Source of the DNA: Mesorhizobium loti
Lineage (GTDB): Bacteria > Pseudomonadota > Alphaproteobacteria > Rhizobiales > Rhizobiaceae
Assembly (NCBI RefSeq): GCF_013170705.1
Contig: NZ_CP033334.1
Span: forward strand, 3,759,501-3,823,500
Reading direction: 5' to 3'
Length of the DNA: 64,000 nt
Positions 17,201-25,339 of the stretch are shown here, piece by piece. The position numbers and the translations under genes were made by a program. Positions within the stretch are counted from its first letter, which is position 1; each line of letters opens with the position of its first letter. The notes beneath the pieces are model-generated. The model was not told the origin of the DNA. It worked only from the letters and a program-made list of their open reading frames with translations, and did not search any database.

Positions 17201-18168
17201 TTGCCCTGGAACATGTCGGCGGCGGTGAGGCCACCCGAGGACATCATGAACATGAGATGGGGACTTTCCCTCCCCCTTGAGGGGAGGGTCGCGGCAAAGC
17301 CGCCGGGTGGGGTCGGTTCAACCGGGCTCAACGTTCTGCCTCCCGAGAGGACCCCCTCTGGCTGCTTCGCGGCTTGCCCTTCGCTATGGTTCCGGGCGTT
17401 CGTTGCTGAAAAAGCCAAATCGTTGGCTTTTTCCCGGCCTTCGGCCGATCGCCCCAACTCGAGAGGGGAGAGGACGCCGAGCTCCAGCCCGACCTTCCGC
17501 ACATACCGCGACAGGATGGGCGACAGATAGGCGTCGACCACGGTGGTGTCGCCGCGGCCGACCAGCTTGATCAGCGGCGAGACCTCGTGGCTGACCGAGA
17601 CCTGGCTGAAACCCAGCTTGCGGCAGACCTTTGCCACCGCCTTCTCGTGGTCGGGGTATTTCCAGGCGTGCATGAAGACGATTGCGACGGCATCGATGCC
17701 GTCGGCCTTCGCCTGCTCGATCGCCGGCCGGCAAGCGGCGATGTCGAGCAGCCGTTCGACGCAGCCATCGGCCAGCACGCGTTCGTCGATCTCGATGACG
17801 CGCTCATAGAGCTGCTCGGGAAGGATGATTTCCTTGGCGAAGATATCGGGCCGCGCCTGGTAGGCGATCCTGAGCGCATCGCGAAACCCCTTGGTGATGA
17901 GCAGGAGCACGCGGTCGCCCTTGCGCTCCAGAAGCGCGTTGGTCGCGACCGTGGTGCCCATCTTGATATCGCCGATCAGGCCGGATGGGATCGTGGCGCC
18001 CGATTCAACGCCGAGCAGGTCGCGGATGCCCTGGATGGCGGCATCGGCATAGGCTTCGGGGTTTTCCGAAAGCAGTTTGCGCGGGTGCAGCCGCCCTTGC
18101 GGGTCACGGCCGATGACATCCGTGAAGGTGCCGCCGCGATCGATCCAGAAATCCCATTTCGCGGCCAT
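14227..18168 (-). CDS. Fused hydantoinase/5-oxoprolinase (HyuA-HyuB) with two in-frame repeat insertions
   Basis: An ATP-dependent hydantoinase/oxoprolinase-family enzyme of 1313 residues that hydrolyses a lactam or cyclic imide such as 5-oxoproline. The HyuA half starts [16 protein letters not shown] and contains [11 protein letters not shown] and the [16 protein letters not shown] [11 protein letters not shown]. The HyuB half starts near [20 protein letters not shown] (about 750) and contains RGHHADIGG and [13 protein letters not shown]. Family members are about 1200 residues. The excess is explained by two segments, about 232-301 and 865-910, translated from palindromic repeats. ATG 18168 has GGAG nine bases upstream; another ATG lies at 18186. 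No hyuC-like partner is nearby. Confidence 0.92.
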   Translation of the reverse strand: MAAKWDFWIDRGGTFTDVIGRDPQGRLHPRKLLSENPEAYADAAIQGIRDLLGVESGATIPSGLIGDIKMGTTVATNALLERKGDRVLLLITKGFRDALRIAYQARPDIFAKEIILPEQLYERVIEIDERVLADGCVERLLDIAACRPAIEQAKADGIDAVAIVFMHAWKYPDHEKAVAKVCRKLGFSQVSVSHEVSPLIKLVGRGDTTVVDAYLSPILSRYVRKVGLELGVLSPLELGRSAEGREKANDLAFSATNARNHSEGQAAKQPEGVLSGGRTLSPVEPTPPGGFAATLPSRGRESPHLMFMMSSGGLTAADMFQGKDALLSGPAGGVVGMVETAKLAGFDKVIGFDMGGTSTDVAHYDGEYERAFDTEVAGVRVRAPMMRIHTVAAGGGSILHYEAGRFRAGPDSAGANPGPAAYRRGGPLAVTDANVMLGKLQPDFFPAIFGPGQDQPLDVGTVRAKFAALAAEIGDGRSPEAVAEGFVTIAVENMANAIKKISVQRGYDVTEYLLNCFGGAGGQHACLVADALGMEAVLIHPFSGLLSAYGIGLASVFASRQQALLKPLAEESRTEIGSLIAILKKAVIAELAAQGIAEDKVATRPVLHIRYDGTDTTLPVNFESDSIFQAKRDFEIAHKAQFGFVYDDKPMIVETVGVEGSEIDESSAEAYAPAGPARIEAGASGTRRIYTEGRWHEAGIHRRENLRPSNLVPGPALIIEPNQTIVVEPGWRAEITNLNHVVIRRTERKARAAALGTSADPVMLEVFNNLFMSIAEQMGVTLQNTAYSVNIKERLDFSCAVFDHTGALVANAPHMPVHLGSMDRSVETIIRLNSGDIHPGDVFALNAPYNGGTHLPDITVVTPVFSLPLEGRVAAQRPGGVLSEGTARAPSPVDPPPSGGFAATSPSRGEEILFYVASRGHHADIGGTAPGSMTPLATTVDEEGVLFDNFRIVDRGRFRETELQTLLTDHPYPARNPHQNIADLKAQIAANEKGVAELRKMVAHFGLDVVEAYMGHVQDNAAESVRRVIERLPDTSAYEYSTDTGQVIKVKISVDRQKREATVDFTGTSPVMKNNFNAPEPVARAAVLYAFRVMVEDMIPMNAGCLRPINIVIPDGCMLKPAYPAAVVAGNVETSQHVTNALFGAMGAMANAQGTMNNLTFGNKKYQYYETICSGSPAGQMNSGRGFAGTSGVHTHMTNSRLTDPEVLELRFPVVLEDFHIREGSGGKGKWDAGDGTKRTIRFLEKMECAILSSHRNRPPRGLDGGGDGEVGSTKVRRKDGTVDVLKACDQTMLDAGEAVILTTPTPGGFGKL
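15438..15574. repeat. Palindromic repeat, family R2 copy A (in frame inside the hydantoinase gene)
   Basis: Its ends are mirror-like (TCCCCCCTTGAGGGGGAGG and CCTCCCCTCGAGGGGGAGG), enclosing two GC-rich hairpins and an internal GAGAGGACCCCACCC. It contributes about 45 residues ([10 protein letters not shown] through [11 protein letters not shown]) between VTPVF and [10 protein letters not shown] of the host protein, with no stop codon. Confidence 0.88.
17266..17472. repeat. Palindromic repeat, family R2 copy B with nested hairpin (in frame inside the hydantoinase gene)
   Basis: Its first 110 bases align directly with copy A (CCCTCCCCCTTGAGGGGAGG, GCGGCAAAGCCGCCGG, GGTTCAACCGGGCTC, CGAGAGGACCCC). 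It is longer because a second element is nested in it, including the perfect inverted pair AAAAAGCCAA (17409-17418) / TTGGCTTTTT (17423-17432). It adds about 70 residues between VGLELG and LMFMMSSGG. Confidence 0.88.
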
Positions 18169-18345
18169 GGCTGTCGTCTCCGGCATTTCGTTTCAGGTTT
18201 CGTTGTTAATGCGCCAACGCGCCGGCAGCAACGCATCCCGTTGATGTTACATGCAGAAACGCAACGTTACGAAACTCATGACCGCGTGGTGCATTGTCTG
18301 TCCGAGCGCTCACGCAATTCGGGCGTGTATTGAAGGAGAGATATT

Positions 18346-18552
18346 ATGAAAAAGCTCATTCTAGCTTCCGTGTCCGCCCTTGCCCTGCTGGGCGTCGCAG
18401 CCTGCAGCGACAGCGGCACAGACAAGACCACCACGCAGAGCACCAATCCGCCGGCTGCCGAGCAGCCGATGAAGCCCGCGGCACCGGCTGACAATTCGAC
18501 CAAGCCTGCCGAGCCGGCTCCGGCAACGCCCGCTCCTGCGCCCGCGCAGTAG
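18346..18552 (+). CDS. Small Pro/Ala-rich lipoprotein
   Basis: A 68-residue predicted lipoprotein. The signal peptide MKKLILASVSALALLGVAAC carries a lipobox with C20 as the lipidation site. The mature part is disordered and rich in Ala, Pro and Thr (AEPAPATPAPAPAQ at the end). AAGGAGA lies six bases before the ATG, and a strong terminator follows 30 bp after the stop, so it is a single-gene transcription unit. It resembles small entericidin-like or hypothetical lipoproteins only in type. No function can be assigned. Confidence 0.8.
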   Translation: MKKLILASVSALALLGVAACSDSGTDKTTTQSTNPPAAEQPMKPAAPADNSTKPAEPAPATPAPAPAQ

Positions 18553-18581
18553 TTTGTAAGCAGTAAAAGTGTCTTGGGAGG

Positions 18582-18607
18582 AAGGGCCGGCGTTTCGCCG
18601 GCCTTTT
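18582..18607 (+). terminator. Intrinsic terminator after the small lipoprotein gene
   Basis: An 8-bp perfect GC stem (GGCCGGCG / CGCCGGCC) with a TTT loop is extended by A-U and G-U pairs and followed by TTTT. Confidence 0.88.
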
Positions 18608-18710
18608 CTTGCTAGGGGTAGCCAGACCGACAAAGTGCCTCTCGATCACGGACCCGGACAGGCCGTTATTGGCTTGATAGCGGGGACCGGTTGGCTCTAT
18701 GAAGCGGGCC

Positions 18711-19430
18711 ATGTCGATTTGGGATCGCCTCGGCGAATTTATCACTCGGGTATCGTCTTCAGCGACGTCGGGCGTTGCCGACGTCGTCGAGGCCGTGCGC
18801 ACGGTATTCTCCGGAGATGCGGATCTGCGCCGCCGCGTCGCCTTCTCGGTGGCGATGATCGCGCTATCGGCCAAGATGGCCAAGGCAGACGGCATCGTCA
18901 CCCAGGACGAGGTGCGCGCCTTCCAGGAAATATTCGAAGTGCCGCCGAAGGAGACGCGCAACGTCGCAAGGCTGTTCGATCTCGCCCAGAAGGACGTGGC
19001 CGGGTTCGAAACCTATGCCGAGCGCATGGCACAGCTGTGCGGTTCCGGTCATTCCAATTGCGTCATGCTGGAAGACATACTCGACGGCCTGTTCCATATC
19101 GCCAAGGCCGATGGGCTGGTGCACGAGCGCGAAGGCATCTTCCTGCACCGTATCGCCGAGATATTCCGGATCGACGAAGCGCATTACGAATCGATCCTGG
19201 CCCGCCACGTCAATCTTGGCGCCGGCGATCCCTACGTCGTGCTCGGCATCGAGCGCGGCAAGCCGTTCGAGGAGGTCAAGAAGCGGTATCGCAAGCTGGT
19301 TTCCGACAATCACCCGGACCGGCTGATCGCGCGCGGCCTGCCGCAGGAATTCATCAAGATCGCGACGACCAGGGTCGCGGCGATCAACGCCGCCTATGAA
19401 ATGATCGAGCGGGGCCTGCGACACGTATGA
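18711..19430 (+). CDS. djlA: DjlA-type co-chaperone (TerB + J domain)
   Basis: A 239-residue protein with an N-terminal TerB-like helical domain (about residues 40-150: MIALSAKMAKADGIVTQDEV, then LFHIAKADGLVHERE with paired acidic loops) and a C-terminal J domain (about 175-235) with the essential HPD in DNHPDRL. J domains stimulate Hsp70/DnaK. Unlike E. coli DjlA, no N-terminal membrane segment is seen. The ATG at 18711 (MSIWDRLGEF) is preferred over one four codons upstream on the basis of family-like N-terminus. It overlaps the amidase gene by 4 bp, forming an operon. Confidence 0.85.
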   Translation: MSIWDRLGEFITRVSSSATSGVADVVEAVRTVFSGDADLRRRVAFSVAMIALSAKMAKADGIVTQDEVRAFQEIFEVPPKETRNVARLFDLAQKDVAGFETYAERMAQLCGSGHSNCVMLEDILDGLFHIAKADGLVHEREGIFLHRIAEIFRIDEAHYESILARHVNLGAGDPYVVLGIERGKPFEEVKKRYRKLVSDNHPDRLIARGLPQEFIKIATTRVAAINAAYEMIERGLRHV

Positions 19431-20182
19431 GCGGCTTCCTGCCTGACGAGCCGAGCGCCGAGGTCAGGGTGTCGCCGAATTTCGGGCCAAGGCGCGATAT
19501 GCTGAAGCCCGACATGATCGTGCTGCACTATACCGGCATGGCGACAGGGGCCGGGGCGGAGGCATGGCTGTGCGATCCGGCGAGCGAAGTCTCGTCGCAT
19601 TATCTCGTCCATGAGAACGGCCACATCGTGCAGATGGTCAGGGAAAGCGACCGCGCGTGGCACGCTGGCAAGAGCTCCTGGTTCGGGCGCACCGACATCA
19701 ATTCCTGCTCGGTCGGCATCGAGATCGTCAATCCTGGACATTCGCTGGGCTATCCCGGCTTCCGCCGTCGCCAGATCAATGCGGTGATCGGCCTGTGCAA
19801 GGGGATTGCCGGGCGGCATGCGATCCCCGCCAGGCGCGTGCTGGCGCATTCCGATGTGGCGCCGGGTCGCAAGATCGATCCGGGCGAGAAGTTCCCGTGG
19901 ACTGCTCTGTTCGAGGCCGGTGTCGGCCATCTGGTGCCGGCGGCACCCGTCAGGCGCGGAGCCGCGCTGAAGCCCGGCGAAAACGGTGCCGATGTCGAGG
20001 CACTGCAGTCGATGCTGGCGCTCTATGGCTATGGTGTTGAGATATCGGGCATTTTCGACCACCAGACAAGGATTGTCGTCGAGGCCTTCCAACGGCATTT
20101 CCGACCCCGCCTGGTTGACGGGCTGGCCGACGGCTCGACGATGCGCACGCTGCAAAAATTGCTTGCTTCCATAAGCGGCTGA
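19427..20182 (+). CDS. N-acetylmuramoyl-L-alanine amidase (AmpD/AmiD type) with PG-binding domain
   Basis: Zinc amidase of 251 residues cleaving the MurNAc-L-Ala bond. The amidase_2 domain has zinc ligands H34 (VLHYTG), H141 (LAHSD) and D151 (KIDPG), and the catalytic E99 (VGIEIVN). A C-terminal PG_binding_1 domain covers about 180-248 (LKPGENGADVEALQ). No signal peptide is visible, so it may act in the cytoplasm on recycled muropeptides, or be exported by another route. Translationally coupled to djlA (ATGA overlap). Confidence 0.9.
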   Translation: MSGFLPDEPSAEVRVSPNFGPRRDMLKPDMIVLHYTGMATGAGAEAWLCDPASEVSSHYLVHENGHIVQMVRESDRAWHAGKSSWFGRTDINSCSVGIEIVNPGHSLGYPGFRRRQINAVIGLCKGIAGRHAIPARRVLAHSDVAPGRKIDPGEKFPWTALFEAGVGHLVPAAPVRRGAALKPGENGADVEALQSMLALYGYGVEISGIFDHQTRIVVEAFQRHFRPRLVDGLADGSTMRTLQKLLASISG

Positions 20183-20394
20183 CCCAGGGTCAAGGCGCTG
20201 CCCAAGTAATCTTCTCCCTGAATCAGGTTACAAACTGTCACTCAAAGTGACTTGCCTCGCCTTCATTGGCGCCAAATCGGGCTTCAAAGGGCAATTCGTA
20301 CAGTTTGTCGGACGTCTTTCCCCCCGGATGTTCCGATACTAATCAAGCCGCGCCGTGCGAAGATCTTCGAACGGTCCAGACAGAACAGGATCAC

Positions 20395-21102
20395 ATGCAG
20401 AAATTGACCGTTGTAACGGCAGCTCTTGCTGCCGGCGTAATGACTTTTGCCTTCAGTGCGGCTGACGCCGCGCCGTTGAGCCCACGGGCCGATCAGGGGG
20501 TGGTCATTGCGACCGCCAAGGGCAAGGCCATTTCGGCCAAAAGCAGCAAGAGTGCGAAGGCAACGACGAAGCAGGCTTCCGCCAAGGTGGAAAAGGCCAG
20601 CTGGGCCAAGGCGCAGAAATCCACCCCCAAAAGGCAGACGAAGCGTGGCCGCAAGACCATCGACATGACGACGACGGCCTCGATCGGCCTCAGGAATGTC
20701 GCCGCGTCGACGGCGGCGGTAGCCAGCGGCGGCCAGTATTCAGCGATCGTTGCCCGCTATGCGGCAAGCTACGGCGTTCCGGTGTCGCTGGCGCACGCCG
20801 TCATCAAGATCGAGAGCAACTACCGGCCGAACATGGTCGGCGGCGCCGGCGAGATCGGCCTGATGCAGATCAAGCCGGCGACGGCGCGGATGATGGGCTA
20901 TAACGGCTCGGCCAAAGGCCTGTTCGATCCCGACACCAACATCAAATACGGCATGAAGTACCTCGCCTTGGCGCAGAATCTTGGCGGTGGCACGACCTGC
21001 GGCACGATCCTGAAATACAATGCTGGCCATGCCGCGACGCGCATGAACCCCATCTCGGCCGCCTATTGCAGCAAGGTCAAGGTTCAGATGGCGGCGCTTT
21101 GA
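20395..21102 (+). CDS. Secreted lytic transglycosylase (SLT domain)
   Basis: A 235-residue protein starting at ATG 20395, with AGGA five bases upstream. The signal peptide runs to about residue 26 (MTFAFSAADAA). A Lys/Ala/Ser-rich linker (residues 38-90, KAISAKSSKSAKATTKQ) is likely to bind the negatively charged wall. The SLT catalytic domain (about 115-225) has the catalytic glutamate in VIKIESNY (E140), GLMQIKPATARMMGY, and a C-terminal YNAGH motif. The open frame extends 43 codons upstream, but that part has no family features. A strong terminator follows 15 bp after the stop. Confidence 0.92.
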   Translation: MQKLTVVTAALAAGVMTFAFSAADAAPLSPRADQGVVIATAKGKAISAKSSKSAKATTKQASAKVEKASWAKAQKSTPKRQTKRGRKTIDMTTTASIGLRNVAASTAAVASGGQYSAIVARYAASYGVPVSLAHAVIKIESNYRPNMVGGAGEIGLMQIKPATARMMGYNGSAKGLFDPDTNIKYGMKYLALAQNLGGGTTCGTILKYNAGHAATRMNPISAAYCSKVKVQMAAL

Positions 21103-21116
21103 CCGCAAGTTGCGAG

Positions 21117-21140
21117 AGCCGGCGGACAAGCCGGCTTTTT
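21117..21140 (+). terminator. Intrinsic terminator after the SLT gene
   Basis: A 7-bp stem AGCCGGC / GCCGGCT with a 6-nt loop, followed by TTTT. It separates the SLT gene from rnpB, 40 bp downstream. Confidence 0.88.
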
Positions 21141-21176
21141 CATTTGCGTTTTCCCGGCTGAACCCCTTTATACGCC

Positions 21177-21578
21177 TTGCCAGCTGGCTGGGCGGCCGCA
21201 CTCGCAAACGCCGAAAGGCCGCGAGTGAGGAAAGTCCGGGCTCCATGGAGACACGGTGCCGGTTAATGGCCGGCGGGGGCGACCCCAGGGAAAGTGCCAC
21301 AGAAAGCAAACCGCCACGACTTGTCGGGGTAAGGGTGAAAGGGTGGGGTAAGAGCCCACCGCGCGACTGGCAACAGGAGCGGCACGGTAAACCCCACCGG
21401 GAGCAAAACCGAATAGGGGCGGTGCGAGGGGAAACCCTCGAGGGCTGTTTCCGGCTCACCGTCCGGGTAGGTTGCGTGAGGCGCATGGCAACATGCGCCC
21501 AAGATGAATGGCCGCCACGTTCTCGTCCCGCAAGAGGCGAGGGCCATACAGAACCCGGCTTACAGGCCAGCTGGCAGT
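21177..21578 (+). ncRNA. rnpB: RNase P RNA, bacterial class A
   Basis: Catalytic RNA of ribonuclease P, which matures tRNA 5' ends. The universally conserved 5' core GAGGAAAGTCCGGGCTCC lies at about 21227-21244. The matching 3' core ACAGAACCCGGCTTA at about 21549-21563 forms the P4 pairing. In between are typical AGGGTGAAAGGGTGGGGTAA and GGAAACCC loops. The outer GCCAGCTGGC segments (21179, 21566) can pair as P1. The roughly 400-nt length is normal for alphaproteobacteria. Ends are approximate to a few bases. Confidence 0.95.
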
Positions 21579-21742
21579 TTCGCCTCGAAAAGAATCCTTT
21601 GAGATCAGCAGGTTGCGCCCTCGGGCGCGCCTGTCGATTCAAGCCTTTTCAAATGTTTGTCCATAGGCCCGGCTCAGCCAGTCGCTTGAAGCTGGTGCGA
21701 TTAATCGTACCATGGTTCGAGAACGATATCAGGAGCCCCGTC

Positions 21743-22062
21743 ATGGGACAGGTCGACAAGCGCAGCATCACGCTTTCCCCGGAACTGGCGCAAGCGGTGG
21801 ACGATGTGGTCGCCGCCGGCGAATATGCCTCGGCGAGCGAGGTCATCCGCGACGCGCTGCGGCAATGGAAGGATCGTCGCGACCTGCTCGGCTACACGGT
21901 CGAGGAATTGCGCAAACTGGTGCAGGGGGGATCGACAGCGGACCGGGTCGATTCGCGTCCATGGATGACATCAAGGCCGAGGCGCGGAGGCGCTTGCGTT
22001 CTGACGACGCAGCAGGAATCTGTTGCCCATTGTCCGGAGCGCACGCGCAGAAGAAGATCTGA
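21743..22062 (+). pseudogene. parD: ParD-family antitoxin, frameshifted at a G6 run
   Basis: A ribbon-helix-helix antitoxin that would bind ParE and the operon's own promoter. ATG 21743 has AGGAG eight bases upstream. The N-terminal part is intact: KRSITLSPELAQAVDDVV, then EYASASEVIRDALRQW and GYTVEELRKLVQ. At CAGGGGGGATCG (about 21925-21936) the frame is lost. The expected C-terminal part (IDSGPGRFASMDD, then IKAEARRRL) lies in the -1 frame and ends at 22062. Without correction, translation runs about 40 nt-scale codons of unrelated sequence to 22180, across parE. G GGG GGA also fits a -1 slippery heptamer, so slippage could restore a full-length product. A weak inverted pair, ATCGT (21704) / ACGAT (21723), lies just upstream. 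Confidence 0.75.
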
Positions 22063-22316
22063 TTGCGATTTGGCAACATATTGCCGACGACAGCGAGACT
22101 GCAGCCGATCGACAACTCGACCGCATCGAGGCACGGTGGCAGCAACTGGCCACCTATCCCTTCCCAGGCGCGCCACGTGAGGATATCGCGCCAGGCATCC
22201 GTCACCTGGTCCTCGGTGACTATCTTATTCTTTATCGGGTCCGCGGTGACGCGATCGAAATCGTCCGCGTGCTGCACGGCCATCGCAACATCGAGGCTGA
22301 CGACCTCGGTGCGTGA
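22023..22316 (+). CDS. parE: ParE/RelE-superfamily toxin
   Basis: A 97-residue toxin of the ParE type, which usually poisons DNA gyrase. It starts at TTG 22023, with AGGA upstream, and reads MPIVRSARAEEDLIAIWQHI. Family hallmarks are the N-terminal helix with EEDL..IW, ADRQLDRIEARWQQLATYP, GAPREDI and the C-terminal strands HLVLGDYLILYRV and VLHGHRNIE. It overlaps the reconstructed end of the antitoxin by 40 nt, as usual in parDE operons. The toxin frame is intact, although the antitoxin is frame-broken. Confidence 0.88.
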   Translation: MPIVRSARAEEDLIAIWQHIADDSETAADRQLDRIEARWQQLATYPFPGAPREDIAPGIRHLVLGDYLILYRVRGDAIEIVRVLHGHRNIEADDLGA

Positions 22317-22324
22317 CTGGTTCG

Positions 22325-23440
22325 TCAGCGGCTGATCCTGTCCAGCGACGTCTCGATGGCCTTCCAAAGCTCTTCCACCGGCTCACAGCCGACCGAAAGG
22401 CGGACGAAGCCCGGCGGCACCGCATCGCCTCGCTTCAAACGCCGCTCGGCTGAGGTGTGGACGCCGCCGAAGGAGGTCGCGGCCTCTATCAGCGGGCAAT
22501 TGTTGATGAAATCCTCGGCCTTCTCCTCCGAGGCGAGTTCGAAGGAAATGAGGAAGCCGAAGCGCTCCATCTGGGCGCGGGCAAGGTTGTGCGAGGGGTC
22601 GCCGTTCAAACCGGGAAAACGCAGGCCACGCACCGCGCGGTGTTCCTTCAGCCGTTGCGCGATCGTTTCGGCCGAAGAACACATGCGGTCGAAGCGCACC
22701 TCGAGTGTTTCGAGGCCGCGATGCACCAGCCACGCTTCGAACGGTCCGGGAATGCCGCCGGCCATTGCGCGCCAGTCCGTCACCTTGGTGACGATGTCGG
22801 CGTTCCGGCTGGCGACGTGGCCGAACAGCACGTCCGAGTGCCCGTTGACCGCCTTGGTGTCGGCGGAGACGACGATATCGGCGCCGAAGTCGAGCGGGCG
22901 CTGGCCGAACGGCGTCATCGTCGTGTTGTCGACGACAAGAACCCCGTTTTGTTCGTGGACAGCCTTGGCGATGGCCGAGATGTCGCAAATGTCCAGCCGC
23001 GGATTGGACGGGGTTTCCACGAAGACAAGCGAATAGCCTGCGAAGCCGCCATCAAGGAAGGTCGGCGTCGGCCTGGTGTCGCAAACCATGCCGAGCGGCG
23101 TCAGGAAGCGTTCGGCCATCGCACGCGTGGCGTGATAGCCGTCCGCCGGCAGGAGCACGCGATCGCCCGATTTCAGGAGCGCGAAAAACACCGACGAAAT
23201 TGCCGCCATTCCGGAGGGAAAACTCACGCATTGCGCATCTTCCAGATGGCCGAGCACATGTTCCACGGCACGCCAGGTCGGATTGTCGTAACGGCCATAT
23301 TGATCGATGCCGGTCTCGACGCCCGGCGTGTGAAAGATCGAAGCCATGGTCAGCGGCAAGGGGATCGGGTCGCCGTCGGCGAAATCGCGGCTGCGCAAAT
23401 GGGACAGTTCGGCGGCGCGTGACTTTGCCGTCTCGGACAT
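22325..23440 (-). CDS. Cystathionine gamma-lyase / beta-lyase family PLP enzyme
   Basis: Fold-type I PLP enzyme of the Cys/Met metabolism family, 371 residues. The PLP lysine is K196 in VSADTKAVNGHSD. Other family features are YGRYDNPTW (PLP phosphate and substrate contacts from the partner subunit), VSFPSGMAAI, VFVETPSNPRLD and VVDNTTMTPFGQ. The C-terminal SVGCEPVEELW is typical. The family includes cystathionine gamma-synthase, beta-lyase, gamma-lyase and homocysteine-forming sulfhydrylases, and the sequence alone does not decide. It is divergent from mraZ across a 405-bp gap. Confidence 0.88.
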   Translation of the reverse strand: MSETAKSRAAELSHLRSRDFADGDPIPLPLTMASIFHTPGVETGIDQYGRYDNPTWRAVEHVLGHLEDAQCVSFPSGMAAISSVFFALLKSGDRVLLPADGYHATRAMAERFLTPLGMVCDTRPTPTFLDGGFAGYSLVFVETPSNPRLDICDISAIAKAVHEQNGVLVVDNTTMTPFGQRPLDFGADIVVSADTKAVNGHSDVLFGHVASRNADIVTKVTDWRAMAGGIPGPFEAWLVHRGLETLEVRFDRMCSSAETIAQRLKEHRAVRGLRFPGLNGDPSHNLARAQMERFGFLISFELASEEKAEDFINNCPLIEAATSFGGVHTSAERRLKRGDAVPPGFVRLSVGCEPVEELWKAIETSLDRISR

Positions 23441-23630
23441 GGCTTGATCCTTGTTTTGGGCGGAAGACGTCGCTCGACGCTATGCGGGCGGGTGATCCGC
23501 GGCAAGCCCAGGTCTTTTGGGCCAGAGGGCTCTAAACGCTTCGTTAGGCTTAATAGACCATAAAGACGAGACGTGCCGTCAAGGCTGCTCGGATTGGTCG
23601 CGATGCGCGTGTTTGTGAAGCCTATTCCCG

Positions 23631-23661
23631 TTGACGCCCATAGTACCCCATGATATCCCAT
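23631..23661 (+). promoter_or_regulatory. mraZ (dcw) promoter overlapping a three-box MraZ operator
   Basis: CCCAT occurs at 23637, 23647 and 23657, exactly 10 bp apart. On the other strand this is TGGGN-N5-TGGGN-N5-TGGGN, the arrangement known for MraZ autoregulatory sites. A -35-like TTGACG (23631-23636), a 17-bp spacer and a -10-like TATCCC (23654-23659) coincide with the boxes, so bound MraZ would occlude RNA polymerase. The site lies 185 bp before mraZ. The rest of the 405-bp gap (23441-23845) shows no gene. Confidence 0.82.
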
Positions 23662-23845
23662 TCAGACATCAAAGCCTTCGTTCCGCGTCAGTGTAAAGCG
23701 TACGCCAATCGGGCAGCCGCGGCGGCTGCGCTTTTGCCGATTTTTGCCTGTGTGGACGCGGCTGATGCGGGGCAGGAAACGCGCTGCGGCGGCGCGTGCG
23801 AGACAATGAAGAGGGGTGCGGCGGCGCAAGCGGCTGTAGCGTTTA

Positions 23846-24304
23846 ATGGACCGGTTTCTGTCGAACACGGTGAGCAGGATCGATGCGAAGGGACGGGTGT
23901 CCGTTCCGGCGCATTTCCGCGCCGTCGTGCAGAAACGCGGCTATTCGGAACTCTACGCACTGCGCTGCCTCGACCTGCCGGCGATGGATGTCGGCGGGCT
24001 CGACCTGCTCGACCGCTACGAGCAGCGCATCGCGCAGGAAGATCCGTTCCTGCAGACGGCGGACGACATGTCCTTCTTCTGTCATGGCGACGGGACCTTC
24101 CTGAAACTCGATCAGGACGGCCGCATCACGATGACCGATTTCATCCGCGAGCACACCGGCATTTCGGCGGAGGTGGCCTTTGTCGGGCGCGGCAATTTCT
24201 TTCAGATCTGGGAGCCGGGGCGGCTTGCTGCCTATGGGGCGCAGGCACGGGCCCGGCTTTTGCAGCTTCGGCAGGGGACGAAGCCTGGGGAGCGACCGGA
24301 ATGA
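23846..24304 (+). CDS. mraZ: MraZ, dcw-cluster transcriptional regulator
   Basis: First gene of the division and cell-wall cluster. It encodes a 152-residue DNA-binding protein with two AbrB-like halves that form a ring and bind tandem TGGGN boxes. Visible features are the N-terminal [19 protein letters not shown], with DAKGR the conserved DNA-binding signature, and the second copy [16 protein letters not shown]. The length is typical. The stop overlaps the rsmH start (ATGA). The promoter region carries three matching boxes, so autorepression of the cluster is expected. Confidence 0.95.
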   Translation: MDRFLSNTVSRIDAKGRVSVPAHFRAVVQKRGYSELYALRCLDLPAMDVGGLDLLDRYEQRIAQEDPFLQTADDMSFFCHGDGTFLKLDQDGRITMTDFIREHTGISAEVAFVGRGNFFQIWEPGRLAAYGAQARARLLQLRQGTKPGERPE

Positions 24305-25335
24305 CGGTGGGCCACGGCGATGACCTTCCTCACGCTGTAGGTGGGCACGCCGTTGGCGGACCGGTCCGCCACATTCCGGTCCTCCTTGGCGAAGTGCTCG
24401 AGGCACTGGCGCCGGCGGCGGGCGACATCATCATCGACGGCACGTTCGGCGCCGGCGGCTACACAAAAGCCATTCTGGCGACCGGGGCGTCCGTCGTGGC
24501 GATCGACCGCGATCCCGACGCCATCGCGGCCGGACGCGATCTCGAGGCGCAATCGGGCGGCAGGCTGCGGCTGGTGCAGGCGCCGTTCTCGACGCTGGAC
24601 GAACATGTCGAAAGTGTCGACGGCATCGTGCTCGACATTGGCGTGTCGTCCATGCAGCTCGACCAGGCCGGGCGCGGCTTTTCCTTCCGCGCCGACGGGC
24701 CGCTCGACATGCGCATGGCGCAGGCGGGCCTCAGCGCCGCCGACGTCGTCAACAGCTTCAAGCCGGGCGACCTTGCCCGCATCTTCGGCTTCCTCGGTGA
24801 GGAGCGTCACGCCGGCCGCATCGCCCGCATGATCGAGGCGCGCCGTGAGAAGCGGCCATTCGAGCGCACGCTGGAACTGGCGGACGCCATCGAGACGCAT
24901 ATCGGCCGCGCGCCCAAGGACAAGATCCATCCTGCCACTCGCGTGTTCCAGGCGCTGCGCATCTACGTCAATGACGAACTTGGCGAATTGGCCAAGGCCC
25001 TGTTCGCGGCCGAACGCGCATTGAAGCCGGGCGGGCGCCTGGTGGTGGTGACGTTCCATTCGCTGGAAGACCGCATCGTCAAGCGTTTCATCGCCGACCG
25101 GGCCGACGTCGCCACCGGCTCGCGTCATTTGCCCGAGGCGCAGGCGCGCACCGCGACCTTCCGCAAGGCCGGCGGCGGCGTGACGCCAGGTGATGCCGAG
25201 ACAGCGGCCAATCCGCGTGCCCGTTCGGCCAGGTTGCGCGCGGCGATCCGCACCGAGGCACCGGCGCGTGCCGGCGATTTTTCGATTTTCGGCCTTCCAA
25301 AACTTCCCGGCATCAACCAGCCGGGGGAGAGGTAA
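24301..25335 (+). CDS. rsmH: 16S rRNA (cytosine1402-N4)-methyltransferase RsmH (MraW)
   Basis: SAM-dependent enzyme methylating C1402 in the 16S rRNA decoding centre. The 344-residue protein starts at ATG 24301, overlapping the mraZ stop by 4 bp. Signatures are [13 protein letters not shown], the SAM motif [61 protein letters not shown] and [13 protein letters not shown]. The C-terminal [11 protein letters not shown] is also conserved. Confidence 0.97.
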   Translation: MTVGHGDDLPHAVGGHAVGGPVRHIPVLLGEVLEALAPAAGDIIIDGTFGAGGYTKAILATGASVVAIDRDPDAIAAGRDLEAQSGGRLRLVQAPFSTLDEHVESVDGIVLDIGVSSMQLDQAGRGFSFRADGPLDMRMAQAGLSAADVVNSFKPGDLARIFGFLGEERHAGRIARMIEARREKRPFERTLELADAIETHIGRAPKDKIHPATRVFQALRIYVNDELGELAKALFAAERALKPGGRLVVVTFHSLEDRIVKRFIADRADVATGSRHLPEAQARTATFRKAGGGVTPGDAETAANPRARSARLRAAIRTEAPARAGDFSIFGLPKLPGINQPGER

Positions 25336-25339
25336 GCAC

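Noticed and set aside
15607..17280. A 557-codon frame antisense to the hydantoinase gene
   Set aside because: It mirrors codon bias of the sense gene, has no domain features and no RBS-backed start.
12107..17472. Insertion sequence remnants at the R2 elements
   Set aside because: Elements of 110-207 bp with palindromic ends contain no transposase fragment; they behave like short palindromic repeats.
23650..25335. A 561-codon frame starting upstream of mraZ and merging into rsmH
   Set aside because: Its start lies inside the MraZ operator/promoter and it crosses mraZ in another frame. rsmH starts at 24301 with an ATGA overlap.
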